A stretch of 57,514 nucleotides of DNA from an uncultured Collinsella sp. (GTDB lineage: Bacteria; Actinomycetota; Coriobacteriia; Coriobacteriales; Coriobacteriaceae). Of this stretch, positions 31,943-40,070 are shown one piece after another. Every line of letters begins with the position of its first letter. The stretch's first letter is position 1. The notes beneath the pieces were generated by a model. That model searched no databases. It worked only from the letters and a program-made list of their open reading frames with translations, and was not told where the DNA came from. The position numbers were made by a program, and so were the translations under genes. Location of the stretch: NCBI GenBank assembly GCA_959599635.1, contig CAUGJN010000002.1, positions 1-57,514 on the forward strand, read 5' to 3'.

Positions 31943-32911
31943 TTAGTACTGCTCGATGCCCATGTAGCGACGGATCTCGGGGCTGTGGTCGAACACCTTA
32001 CCGCGGGCTGCGCGCAGCTCGCAGCTCATCGCGTAGAAGAAGATCGGCTCCAGATACGAACGCACGCTGGCGGGCACCTCGCCCACGCCGTACTCGAGCG
32101 CGTCGAGCACCATGATCGTGTCGGTGTGCGTGTTGAGGAACGCGAGCGCGCGCTCCTCCATGGGGCGGCACTCGCCCGATCCGAGCTGCACAAAGTAGAA
32201 TACGCCGGGCTCGGTGGCCTCGAACGGGCCGTGGAAGTACTCGCCGGAGTGGATGTAGCAGCAGTGCTGCCATTGCATCTCCATGAGCGAGCAGATGGCC
32301 ATGGCGTAGGTCTGGCTAAAGTTGGGGCCGGACCCCAGGATATAGAAGAACTTGTGCTGCTGGCAGAGCTCGGCAAAGCGGGCGCCCAGCTCGGCGTTGA
32401 CCTTCTCGCGGGCGGCGGGCAGCAGCGCGTCCATCTGCTTAAGGCCCTCGTACATGTCGGCGAGCGCCTCGTAGCCTTCCTGCTGGTCGAGCAGCTCGGC
32501 GGCGATCAGGGCGCCGATGCCCTGCGGCACCTCGGCCTGCGACACGCCCTCGCCCCAGGGGTAGACCCAGGTAGTCCACTTGCCGTTATTGATCTTGGAG
32601 CCCTCGCAGTCGGTGAGGGCGACGACCTCGGCGCCGGCGGCCAGTGCCATCTCGCAGCCGTCGACGACCTCCTGCGTGCTGCCGCTGTGGCTGCAGGCAA
32701 TGACGAGCGACTTCGGCCCTAGGCTCTTGGGGGCCATCAGGCAAAACTCGCGCGCCGTGTAGACCGTCGAGGTAAACGTGGTGGCCTCGCGCTTGAGCAG
32801 CTCGTTGGCCGGCATCAGGTCGATCATCGAACCGCCGCAGGCAATCCAAAAGACGTTCTCAATCTTGCCCTTGCGCTCGATAATTTCCTGAATCAGATCA
32901 TGTGCGTTCAT
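31943..32911 (-). CDS. SIS-domain sugar-amine-phosphate deglycase/isomerase (FrlB/GfrF-like), paralogue 1
   Basis: A 322-residue protein with two SIS domains (about 15-150 and 175-300). Visible motifs are IACGGSMIDLMPA, ACSHSGSTQEVVDG and SGEYFHGPFEA, and the C-terminal RRYMGIEQY matches the RRYM..EY end of fructoselysine-6-phosphate deglycases. That family splits phosphorylated Amadori products into a sugar phosphate and a free amino acid; glucosamine-6-phosphate isomerase-like activity is the alternative. ATG 32911 has AGGAGGAAC upstream. It follows the gntR at 33056, with twin operators in between. Confidence 0.82.
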   Translation of the reverse strand: MNAHDLIQEIIERKGKIENVFWIACGGSMIDLMPANELLKREATTFTSTVYTAREFCLMAPKSLGPKSLVIACSHSGSTQEVVDGCEMALAAGAEVVALTDCEGSKINNGKWTTWVYPWGEGVSQAEVPQGIGALIAAELLDQQEGYEALADMYEGLKQMDALLPAAREKVNAELGARFAELCQQHKFFYILGSGPNFSQTYAMAICSLMEMQWQHCCYIHSGEYFHGPFEATEPGVFYFVQLGSGECRPMEERALAFLNTHTDTIMVLDALEYGVGEVPASVRSYLEPIFFYAMSCELRAARGKVFDHSPEIRRYMGIEQY

Positions 32912-32967
32912 CCTGATGTTCCTCCTTGTGGGGCGGCTTTGAACGGCGACAGCCCGTACCTGCGGTC

Positions 32968-33046
32968 GTTCTATGTTGTTCTATTTATAGCACGTGTAAC
33001 AACGCCCGTGAAGGCATCTCAGCAAATTTGTTCTATGTTGTTCTAT
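32968..33046 (-). promoter_or_regulatory. Promoter with two GTTCTATGTTGTTCTAT operators
   Basis: Two identical 17-base sites at 32968-32984 and 33030-33046, 62 bases centre to centre (about six helical turns). Each contains two GTTCTAT heptamers ten bases apart. A minus-strand TATAAA (32984-32989) abuts the promoter-proximal site, so binding there would block transcription of the SIS gene. Confidence 0.75.
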
Positions 33047-33055
33047 CTGTGGACG

Positions 33056-33811
33056 TTAGATGTCGAAGACGTAGCGCGAGCCCACTATCTTCTGGCGCCC
33101 GAGCAGCAAGGGCTGCTCGTCCGCATCGGTAAAGTACGCCTCCATATAGAAGAGCGGCTCGCCGACCGGCACCTCCAGCAGCGGGGCCGCCTGAGCATCG
33201 GCAAGCGCAATCTCCACGGTGCAGGGGTCGGACTTGAGCGGCGCGCGACCCGAATGCTCGGCAACGAGCGCAAAGATTGAGTTATCGGTGAGGTCCTTAT
33301 CGGCCAGCGTCTGCAGATAGGGATGGTCGGCGAGCACAAAGGCGTTGTTCTCAAGCATGACGGGGATGCCGTCGGCCGTGCGCACGCGCTCGACCACGAT
33401 GAGCTCGCAGCCGGGCTCCATGCCAAAGAACGCCGCATCCTCGCGCGTCGCCGCAACCACCGTGCGCGATACCAGGCGCGCTCCGGGCACCATGTCGTTG
33501 GCAGCACAACCCTCAGTAAAGCTCTGGACGTCACCCTTCTGGCGAATCTTGCGCTTGAGCTTGGGAGCGCATACAAAGGTGCCCCTCCCCTGCTGGCGGT
33601 TGAGGTAGCCCGCGCGCGACAGCTCCTCGATGGCACGGCGTACGGTGATGCGCCCCACGCCGTAGGACTTCGCGAGCTCCATCTCGGAAGGAATGCGCGA
33701 GCCGGCCGCGTACACGCCGCGCGCGATCTCGCCCTTCAGGTCGTCCATGACCTGCTGGTACAGCGGCACGGCGGATACGCCAGCGCGGTCGGTTTTATCG
33801 TCGAATGCCAT
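33056..33811 (-). CDS. GntR/HutC-family transcriptional regulator 1
   Basis: A 251-residue regulator. The N-terminal winged helix (residues 12-82) includes IPSEMELAKSYGVGRITVRRAIEELSRAGY and QQGRGTFV. The C-terminal UTRA ligand domain begins about residue 105. The UTRA domain usually binds a sugar phosphate or amine. It starts two bases after the recQ stop with GGATGGAG inside recQ, and lies directly upstream of the SIS gene whose promoter holds twin operators. The likely inducer is the phosphorylated sugar-amine. Confidence 0.92.
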   Translation of the reverse strand: MAFDDKTDRAGVSAVPLYQQVMDDLKGEIARGVYAAGSRIPSEMELAKSYGVGRITVRRAIEELSRAGYLNRQQGRGTFVCAPKLKRKIRQKGDVQSFTEGCAANDMVPGARLVSRTVVAATREDAAFFGMEPGCELIVVERVRTADGIPVMLENNAFVLADHPYLQTLADKDLTDNSIFALVAEHSGRAPLKSDPCTVEIALADAQAAPLLEVPVGEPLFYMEAYFTDADEQPLLLGRQKIVGSRYVFDI

Positions 33812-33813
33812 CG

Positions 33814-35793
33814 TTACGCTCCATCCCGCGCATGCTCGGACTCAAACTCTTCAATCGCCGCCATAAACTGCTCGCCAAAGGCGTCGGCCTTTTTCTCGCC
33901 GATGCCGTTGACCTGGACAAGCTCGTCGCGCGTCTGCGGGCGCAGGCGGCATAGGCCGCGCAGGGCCTTGTCGGAAAAGACCATGTACGGCGCCATCTCA
34001 AGCTCGGTCGAGATTTCCTTGCGCAGGGCGCGGAGGCGCTCGAACAGCTCGGCATCGTCGCCAACGCGCGGGCGCTGGTCCAGCTCGGCCTCCTCACGCA
34101 GCAGATCCACCGCACGGCGGGCGCGGGCCGAAGCCTTGCGCTTGGACGCGCGACGTTTAACGGTAAAGGCGAACGCCTCGTCCTCGACCTCGCCGGCACG
34201 CGGACCCAGCCCCACGACCGGGTACTGCCCCCGCGAGGTGGCCAAATAACCGCGGCCGCACAGCTGCCCGATGATGTCCTTGATGCGCCCGACCGATTCG
34301 CTCGACAGCTCACCGTAGCCGCGGTCCTCGTCCAGATGCATCTGGCGAATGCGCTCGGTGTTGCCGCCGTGGAGCACATCGGCGATGAGCGACTTGCCAA
34401 AGCGCATGGGACGCGTGGCAACGTAGCGCACAGCGGCGCGGGCCATATCGGTGACGTCCTCGACCTCGAACTGCGTGAGGCAGTTGCTGCAGTTGCCGCA
34501 GCCCTCGGCTTCGTCCGTGGCGGTGCCGCCCGCGGCGGCAGCCGCATGCTCGGCCGCGACCTCGTCACCAAAGTAGCGCAACATGTATTCGCGCAGGCAG
34601 CCGGTGGTATTGCAGTAGCCCTCCATCTGGCTGAGCAGACGATATCGATTCTGGAGCGCCCGCGCGCGTTGCTCGTCGTCAAGTGCCTCGTCGGCAGCAT
34701 CTCCGCGGTCGATCAAAAAGCGGCGCATGCGAAAATCGTTTCCGTTCCACAGCAGGTGACAGCTGGCCGGATCGCCATCGCGGCCGGCGCGGCCCGCCTC
34801 TTGGTAGTATGCCTCGATGCTCTCGGGCACGTTGTTGTGGATCACGTAGCGCACGTTGGGCTTGTCGATGCCCATGCCAAAGGCGTTGGTGGCAACCATC
34901 ACCTGAATATCGTCGTCGATAAAGGCGCGCTGGCTCTGGCGGCGGGCGTCATTACCCATACCGGCATGGTAGCGGCCAACGCGAATGCCGCTGGGGCCCA
35001 GCGCTTCGGCAAGATCGCTTGCCAGTGCATCGACCGTCTTGCGGGTCGAGCAATACACGATGCCGCTCTCGCTCGAATGCGCGATCACGTAGTCGCGCAC
35101 CCAGGCGGCCTTGGCCTTGTCGCCCATCTCCTCGCAACCAAAGTAGAGGTTCTTGCGATCGAAGCCCGTCACCACCGTCGCGGGGTTTTGCAGGCCGAGC
35201 ATCTGCTGAATGTCCGTGCGCACGCGCTCGGTCGCCGTAGCGGTAAAGGCCGCCACGATGGGGCGCCGCGGCAGGGAATCGATGAACTCGCGAATCTGCA
35301 GGTAGGCGGGACGGAAATCCTGGCCCCACTGGCTCACGCAGTGGGCCTCGTCAATGGCCACGAGCGGCACGCCGATGCCGCCGACCGCCGCGGCCTCCTG
35401 CGCAAAGGCTAAAAAGCGCGGCTCGAGCAGGCGCTCGGGCGCCACGTACATAAGCTGGTAGCGCCCCTCACGAGCACGTTTGAGCACGGTATTTTGCTGA
35501 GCCGGCGTAAGGCTGGAGTTGAGATAGCTGGGTCGCGCACCCGTCGCGAGCAACGCACGGGTCTGGTCCTCCATAAGCGACAGCAGCGGACTCACCACAA
35601 AGGTGATGCCGGGCAGCATGAGCGCGGGCACCTGGTAGCAGATAGACTTGCCGGCGCCTGTGGGCATAACGCCCAGCGCATCGCGACCGGCAAGGATCGC
35701 ATCGACCATGCGATCCTGTCCCGGGCGAAACGAGGTGTAGCCAAAATAGGCGCCGAGCGTGTCGAGCGCCATCTGCTGCATGCTTTCGGTCAT
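33814..35793 (-). CDS. recQ: ATP-dependent DNA helicase RecQ
   Basis: A 659-residue 3'-5' helicase for recombination repair. Motif I MPTGAGKSICYQ, motif II DEAHCVSQWGQDFRPAY, and motif VI YYQEAGRAGRDG are present. The RQC zinc site is CGNCSNC with an upstream Cys (GCLREYMLRYFG), followed by winged helix and HRDC domains (AELFERLRALRKEIS, QVNGIGEKKADAFGEQF). Complete. ATG 35793 is weakly supported by AGGAAACC. It is fused transcriptionally to the following gntR, which is unusual. Confidence 0.96.
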   Translation of the reverse strand: MTESMQQMALDTLGAYFGYTSFRPGQDRMVDAILAGRDALGVMPTGAGKSICYQVPALMLPGITFVVSPLLSLMEDQTRALLATGARPSYLNSSLTPAQQNTVLKRAREGRYQLMYVAPERLLEPRFLAFAQEAAAVGGIGVPLVAIDEAHCVSQWGQDFRPAYLQIREFIDSLPRRPIVAAFTATATERVRTDIQQMLGLQNPATVVTGFDRKNLYFGCEEMGDKAKAAWVRDYVIAHSSESGIVYCSTRKTVDALASDLAEALGPSGIRVGRYHAGMGNDARRQSQRAFIDDDIQVMVATNAFGMGIDKPNVRYVIHNNVPESIEAYYQEAGRAGRDGDPASCHLLWNGNDFRMRRFLIDRGDAADEALDDEQRARALQNRYRLLSQMEGYCNTTGCLREYMLRYFGDEVAAEHAAAAAGGTATDEAEGCGNCSNCLTQFEVEDVTDMARAAVRYVATRPMRFGKSLIADVLHGGNTERIRQMHLDEDRGYGELSSESVGRIKDIIGQLCGRGYLATSRGQYPVVGLGPRAGEVEDEAFAFTVKRRASKRKASARARRAVDLLREEAELDQRPRVGDDAELFERLRALRKEISTELEMAPYMVFSDKALRGLCRLRPQTRDELVQVNGIGEKKADAFGEQFMAAIEEFESEHARDGA

Positions 35794-35892
35794 GGTTTCC
35801 TAACGTCCAAGTCGTCTGCCGCCGATTATACGCCGCCACGCGGACCGGCGCCGCCCGGCTGCCGGCCACGGGCGATGCAATCCGAAGGGAAC

Positions 35893-35985
35893 GAGCGTGG
35901 ATTTTTGGACACTTCCCGGATGAGCGTGGATAATCTCCCACTTTGAACCCGTCACCAAACCAAAAACGGGAGATTATCCACGCTC
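35893..35985. repeat. GAGCGTGG repeat element, copy C, with perfect 18-bp stem
   Basis: GAGCGTGGATAATCTCCC (35922-35939) pairs perfectly with GGGAGATTATCCACGCTC (35968-35985) across a 28-base loop. An extra GAGCGTGGATTTTTGG is at 35893. It lies upstream of recQ and downstream of gntR 2. Confidence 0.9.
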
Positions 35986-35991
35986 ATTCTG

Positions 35992-36026
35992 CAGATTGCC
36001 GCTCTGGCGGGCTTGCAGCGTCGACC
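35992..36026 (+). repeat. Interspersed repeat, CAGATTGCCGCT family, copy 2
   Basis: Matches 12728-12762 at both ends (CAGATTGCCGCT; TTGCAGCGTCGA). Directly adjoins GAGCGTGG copy C. Confidence 0.6.
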
Positions 36027-36059
36027 GGTCCGTCGTTCGTCAGAACGGCGGAACCAGCC

Positions 36060-36779
36060 CTACATGACCATGACGTAGCGGCTGCCCACGTAGTACTGCT
36101 TACCCATCAGGACCGGCTCGCCATTGGGGCCGATAAAGCCGGCGCGCAGGTTGAGCAGCGGGTCGTGCGGGGCAATGCCCAGCTCGGCGGCCTGCTCGGC
36201 GTTGGCGCGAACGGCCTCGACCGTGCGGTAGCCAACCGAGACAATCGGCGTTCCGCCAACACGCTCGACCTCGGCAAAAATCGACTTGTCCTCAAGATCG
36301 GCCGTCAACAGCTCACGGTAGGCGTCAAACGGCACAAAGATGTTCTCTTCAAAGATGGGCTCGCCGTCGGCAGTACGCACGCGCTTGATGTGCAGCAGCA
36401 GCGCATCCTTCTGCAGGCCAAAGAACTCCATCTCGTTTTGGCGCGCCGGCACAATCTGGCGATCGATCACGTGCGCACCGGCCTTCATGCCGTTGCCGGC
36501 ACACAGCGCGGTAAACGTCTGCAGCGTCGAGGCGTGAAACTGGCGATTGATGTGCGGCGTGGAAACAAAGGTGCCACGGCCCTGCTGCTTAACCAGGTAG
36601 CCATCGGAGCACAGCTCCTCGACGGCGCGACGCACCGTAATTCGGCTCACCTCGTACTGCTCGGCTAGCTCGAGCTCGGACGGAATACGCTCCTTGGGTG
36701 CATAAACACCTTTCTCGATCGCATCCTTGATCTCGTCGTAAATCTGCTGGTAAAGCGGTGCATTTTTGGGCGCAGGCAT
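36060..36779 (-). CDS. GntR/HutC-family transcriptional regulator 2
   Basis: A 239-residue regulator with winged helix (residues 8-78, IPSELELAEQYEVSRITVRRA, QQGRGTFV) and UTRA domain. It is clearly paralogous to the regulator at 33056 through shared C-terminal wording (GEPVLMGKQYYVGSRYV versus LLLGRQKIVGSRYV). No target gene is adjacent, but its own upstream region shares CGTTATATAC-type sequence with the PTS operon and the EamA gene, so it probably controls those. YitT lies upstream on the same strand. Confidence 0.92.
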   Translation of the reverse strand: MPAPKNAPLYQQIYDEIKDAIEKGVYAPKERIPSELELAEQYEVSRITVRRAVEELCSDGYLVKQQGRGTFVSTPHINRQFHASTLQTFTALCAGNGMKAGAHVIDRQIVPARQNEMEFFGLQKDALLLHIKRVRTADGEPIFEENIFVPFDAYRELLTADLEDKSIFAEVERVGGTPIVSVGYRTVEAVRANAEQAAELGIAPHDPLLNLRAGFIGPNGEPVLMGKQYYVGSRYVMVM

Positions 36780-36810
36780 ATCTAATCACTCTTATCGAAA
36801 TATTGAAATA

Positions 36811-36834
36811 ACTAATACGTATATAACGTCTAGT
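36811..36834 (-). promoter_or_regulatory. Candidate operator ACTAGACGTTATATACGTATTAGT (written in halves: ACTAGACGTTAT, ATACGTATTAGT)
   Basis: A partly symmetric 24-base A+T-rich site 32 bases upstream of gntR 2. It shares CGTTATATAC with 43984-43997 and ACGTTATA with 42700-42707, suggesting autoregulation and a small regulon. Confidence 0.55.
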
Positions 36835-36883
36835 TTCATGTTACCTCATATTGATAAAACGATACACCACATACAGCAAATCC

Positions 36884-37891
36884 TTACTTGCCGTCGTCCT
36901 GCTGCAGGCTGTCCTGCTCGCTGAGGCGCGCCTGCCTGCTGGCCATGCGCGCGGGCTTGTCGGGATCGGGTACGGCCGTGGGCATGGGCTCGTCGACATG
37001 CCCGCCCCACCAGCCGCCCACAAAGTTGAGCGTGTGGAACACGTTGATCACGGCGCCGGGATCAATGTCACACACCAGCTTGATAATGTCCTGACTCTCG
37101 TAGGTCGAGACAACGGCGTGCAGCAGGTACATCTTCTCGCGGCTGTATCCGCCAATGACCTCGGCACAGCTAATGCCATGCTGAAAATGGTCAACATAGG
37201 CGGTCATGACCTCGTCCGCCTTGCGCGTCGTGATCTGCAGCGTCACGCGGTCGTAGCGACGATAGAAGCTGTCGATGGTCTTGGTCGAAATAAACTGGAA
37301 CACGATGGAGTACGCCGCCTTGTCCCAGCCAAACATAAAGCCAAAGATCGCCAGGATAAAGCAGTTGAAACCAAAGATGACGCCCCAGATGGTCTTGCCC
37401 GTGTGGTTGGAAACCCACAGCGCGATAAAGTCGGTGCCGCCGGTGGATGCGCCGGATTTAAGCGCGATGGCAGCGCCCAGACCCGAGACCACGCCGCCAA
37501 AAATGATAAGCATGATCTTGTCGCCCAAAAACGGAGCGAAGTGAAAGACGTTGAGAAACAGCGATGAGAGCACGACCTGCATCATCGAGAAGATGACGAA
37601 GCGCTTGCTAATGCCGCTCCAACATAGGAGCGCCACGGGGATGTTGAGCGCGAGCATACCGAGCGAGATGTCGATATGAACGCCGCCCAGCGAGGTAACA
37701 CGATCGAGCAGGACCGCGACGCCGGTGAGGCCGCTCGGAAGCAGGTCGGCGGGTTGAATGAACGCCTGGATTAGGAATGTCTGGAGAACGGCGGAAATTG
37801 TGACCGCCACGGCGGTGATGGCGCGGCGGACGATGGTGAGGCGGCCGAGCACGAGCACGCGGTCCGTGAGCTGGTCGATGGCGTTCGCCAC
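36884..37891 (-). CDS. YitT-family membrane protein
   Basis: A 335-residue protein with five or six membrane helices (residues about 20-200, including GGVVSGLGAAIALKSGASTGGTDF, the family motif) and a cytoplasmic DUF2179 domain (about 215-295, VTLQITTRKADEVMTAY). The C-terminus is charged. Function of YitT proteins is not established; transport has been proposed. A small-molecule role linked to the neighbouring regulator is only a guess. A 104-base gap with the candidate operator separates it from gntR 2. Confidence 0.85.
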   Translation of the reverse strand: MANAIDQLTDRVLVLGRLTIVRRAITAVAVTISAVLQTFLIQAFIQPADLLPSGLTGVAVLLDRVTSLGGVHIDISLGMLALNIPVALLCWSGISKRFVIFSMMQVVLSSLFLNVFHFAPFLGDKIMLIIFGGVVSGLGAAIALKSGASTGGTDFIALWVSNHTGKTIWGVIFGFNCFILAIFGFMFGWDKAAYSIVFQFISTKTIDSFYRRYDRVTLQITTRKADEVMTAYVDHFQHGISCAEVIGGYSREKMYLLHAVVSTYESQDIIKLVCDIDPGAVINVFHTLNFVGGWWGGHVDEPMPTAVPDPDKPARMASRQARLSEQDSLQQDDGK

Positions 37892-38010
37892 GTAGGCTCC
37901 CTTCGAAGGCAGATGTAGTTGTGGGGCATGTCGGCGATTGTAACATGGAGCGACAGAGGGCGCCTCAATTCACCCTCTCTCGACAACCATCAGGGGGACC
38001 GTGAGGCCGC

Positions 38011-38052
38011 TCAAAAGAAAAACGCCGTGAAGAGAGCAATCCCTTCACGGCG
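38011..38052 (-). terminator. Terminator of the HAD gene
   Basis: On the minus strand the stem CGCCGTGAAG / CTTCACGGCG is followed by TTTTTCTTTT, 45 bases past the HAD stop. Confidence 0.88.
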
Positions 38053-38061
38053 AATTCGGCG

Positions 38062-38112
38062 TTTGCCCAGATAAAACCTGCCAAAATAAACCTGTCCCTA
38101 AATGGCAGGTAG
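38062..38112 (+). repeat. CCCAGATAAAACCTGCC repeat, copy 2 (overlaps the 3' end of the HAD gene)
   Basis: 39 bases (38062-38100) are identical to the leader of the cyclo-ligase gene. The final four codons and stop of the HAD gene lie within it. Inverted relative to 38741-38788, so the two copies bracket the HAD gene. Confidence 0.8.
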
Positions 38113-38727
38113 GATGTCGGTCAGGCTGTCGATGACAACGTCGGCGGCGGACTGATCCAGGTTGACGCCCTCGTGCGGACGCAGCGCCAGGACTCGGGCG
38201 CCGGAACGCTTGCCGGCTTCGATGCCCATCGGCGAGTCCTCGATAACCAGGCACTCGGCAGGCTCCACCCCCAGCGCCTCCATGGCACGCAGGTAGATCT
38301 CGGGGTCGGGCTTAAACGCACTGCACTCGTGGCCGCTGATGGTGTAGTTCAGCACGTCGGCGATACCGGCAATCTCCACCAGCTCGTCGATCAGCTCACG
38401 ATAGGACGAGCTCGCGATGGCGCACTTCACGCCGCGCTCGTGCAGCTCACGCATCACCGGCTCCGTCTGCTCGTTGAGCAGCTCAGCATACGGAACGGGA
38501 TGGTCCGGGCTGTAGACTTGCTTGTACTCCACGCGCAGGCGCTCGCGCAGCTCAATATCGTCGGGCACCAGCGCCTCCCAAATGGCAGGCTCGTTAGACC
38601 CCGAAAGATCGGGGATCTCGTCAAAGTGGAAGCCCTTTTCTTCCATAAACGCCACGCGACGACGGTTGTAGAACCACTCGGTATCGACCAGCACGCCGTC
38701 CATGTCAAACAGCACTGCCTTGATCAT
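38098..38727 (-). CDS. HAD-family phosphatase (beta-phosphoglucomutase-like)
   Basis: A 209-residue HAD hydrolase. Motif I is VLFDMDGVLVDTE (nucleophile and acid Asp), the cap is helical (residues 17-85), motif II is IASSSY, the motif III Lys is in AFKPDPEIYL, and motif IV is CLVIEDSPMGIEAG. Such enzymes dephosphorylate or isomerise sugar phosphates. ATG 38727 has GGAGGAG six bases away; 38733 would have none. The last codons arise from a repeat element. It sits next to the PTS-SIS operon but has its own leader and terminator. Confidence 0.88.
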   Translation of the reverse strand: MIKAVLFDMDGVLVDTEWFYNRRRVAFMEEKGFHFDEIPDLSGSNEPAIWEALVPDDIELRERLRVEYKQVYSPDHPVPYAELLNEQTEPVMRELHERGVKCAIASSSYRELIDELVEIAGIADVLNYTISGHECSAFKPDPEIYLRAMEALGVEPAECLVIEDSPMGIEAGKRSGARVLALRPHEGVNLDQSAADVVIDSLTDILPAI

Positions 38728-38740
38728 ACGCATCTCCTCC

Positions 38741-38788
38741 CACCTGCCAAAAAGGGACAGGTTTATTTTGGTAGGTTTTATCTGGGGT
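38741..38788 (-). repeat. CCCAGATAAAACCTRCC repeat, copy 3 (5' leader of the HAD gene)
   Basis: Reads CCCCAGATAAAACCTACC then AAACCTGTCCC and TTTTTGGCAGG on the minus strand, placed immediately before the ribosome site, exactly as in the cyclo-ligase leader. Confidence 0.8.
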
Positions 38789-38821
38789 TTTATGGCGCGA
38801 CAGACGCACCCTCCCCAGAGC

Positions 38822-38854
38822 AAAAAAGGGGACGGGGCGCAAACCCCATCCCCT
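38822..38854 (-). terminator. Terminator of the PTS-SIS operon
   Basis: Stem GGGGATGGGG / CCCCGTCCCC followed by TTTTTTG on the minus strand, 34 bases after the SIS stop. Confidence 0.9.
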
Positions 38855-38887
38855 CTCAATCAACCCGTAAGGTCTACTTACTTGTGA

Positions 38888-39871
38888 TTAGTAGGAAAGC
38901 TTCCACATGTAGCGACGCATGGTCAGCGGGTGCTGACGGGCCTCGGCGATCTGGTTGCCGTACTCGCGCATAACGGCGAGGTGCAGCAGCGGGTTGAAAT
39001 AGGTGACGACGCTCGCGGGCACGGCGTCAGCCAGGCCGTAGTCCTTGGAGTCGATCAGAGCGACCTTGGCGCCCATGCGCTCAAGGAAGGTGAGGGCGCG
39101 GGCGTCCATCGGACGGGTGGCGCCATCGGACATGAAGAAGACGTAGGGCTTACCCTCGGTGGAAACCTCGAACGGGCCGTGGAAGTACTCGCCGGTGTTG
39201 TAGGCGGCGGCGTCGATCCACTGCATCTCGGTGAACAGGAAGGCGGCGTGAGAATAAGCCATCTTCTCGGAGGCACCGGAAGCCATGAAGTAGATCATCT
39301 TGTCGTCCTTGAAGTCCTCGGCGAACTTCTTGGCGAGCTTCTTGCAGTGCTGAGCGGCGTTCTCGCAGAGATCGAAGACGTTGGTGAGGCCGGTGATCAT
39401 GTCCTCGTAGTGGTCATAGCCCTCGGTCTGCTGAAGGATCTCGAGAGCAAGAGCGATGGCATAGCCGGGCTTCTCGCACTTGGCAGCGTAGTTGGCGTGG
39501 AAGCCGTGAACGATGACGTGGTCGGCATCGACGGTCAGAGCGGAGCCAGCCTTGTTGGTGAGGGAGACGACCGGGCAGTTGTGCTTCTTGGCGGTCTTGT
39601 TGGCCTCGACGGTCTCGGGCGTGGAGCCACCGAGGGAGCAGGTGATCACGAAGGTGTGCTCGTTGACCCAGGAAGGCGTGTCGTAGTTGAACTCGTTAGC
39701 GGTGAAGATCTGAACGTTCAGCTTGTCCGTGTTGTTGGCCAGGAAGTACTTGGCGGGGTAAAGGTCGGACATGGAAGCGCCGCAGCCGACGAAGGCGACG
39801 CTGTGGATCTCGTGGTTGGACAGGACGTCAGCGACGATCTGCTTAGGGAGGTTAAGGTCGATCTCGTACAT
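38888..39871 (-). CDS. SIS-domain sugar-amine-phosphate deglycase/isomerase (FrlB/GfrF-like), paralogue 2
   Basis: A 327-residue protein with two SIS domains. Motifs are FVGCGASMSDLYPA, TCSLGGSTPETVEA, NTGEYFHGPFEVS and C-terminal RRYMWKLSY. It follows the PTS IIAB-IIC-IID genes, so it should act on the phosphorylated product delivered by that PTS; the parallel with the Salmonella gfr locus (mannose-family PTS plus SIS deglycases) supports a fructoselysine- or glucoselysine-type substrate. ATG 39871 (MYEIDLNLP) has AAAGGA nine bases upstream and is preferred to ATG 39880, which touches the site. Confidence 0.85.
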   Translation of the reverse strand: MYEIDLNLPKQIVADVLSNHEIHSVAFVGCGASMSDLYPAKYFLANNTDKLNVQIFTANEFNYDTPSWVNEHTFVITCSLGGSTPETVEANKTAKKHNCPVVSLTNKAGSALTVDADHVIVHGFHANYAAKCEKPGYAIALALEILQQTEGYDHYEDMITGLTNVFDLCENAAQHCKKLAKKFAEDFKDDKMIYFMASGASEKMAYSHAAFLFTEMQWIDAAAYNTGEYFHGPFEVSTEGKPYVFFMSDGATRPMDARALTFLERMGAKVALIDSKDYGLADAVPASVVTYFNPLLHLAVMREYGNQIAEARQHPLTMRRYMWKLSY

Positions 39872-39969
39872 CTGACACATTCCTTTCGATTTTTTGCGGC
39901 GCCACATTGCCGGACGCACGCAGGGTTACCGTAATTTGGACCGAATCGCCGGCCCGTTGAGGATGCGAC

Positions 39970-40036
39970 AAAGGGACTGTCCCTTTGACACATTTGGGGA
40001 TGGAAGCCTGCCTGGGGTATGGGATGCCAGGCAGGC
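39970..40036. repeat. Two intercistronic palindromes between PTS IID and the SIS gene
   Basis: A perfect AAAGGGAC-T-GTCCCTTT (39970-39986) and the hairpin GCCTGCCTGG / CCAGGCAGGC (40006-40036) in the 199-base gap. No T-run, so they look like mRNA processing or stability structures rather than terminators. Confidence 0.65.
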
Positions 40037-40070
40037 CCCCGGGGGAAAGCGGTTAGACGCTTGGTCGCGA

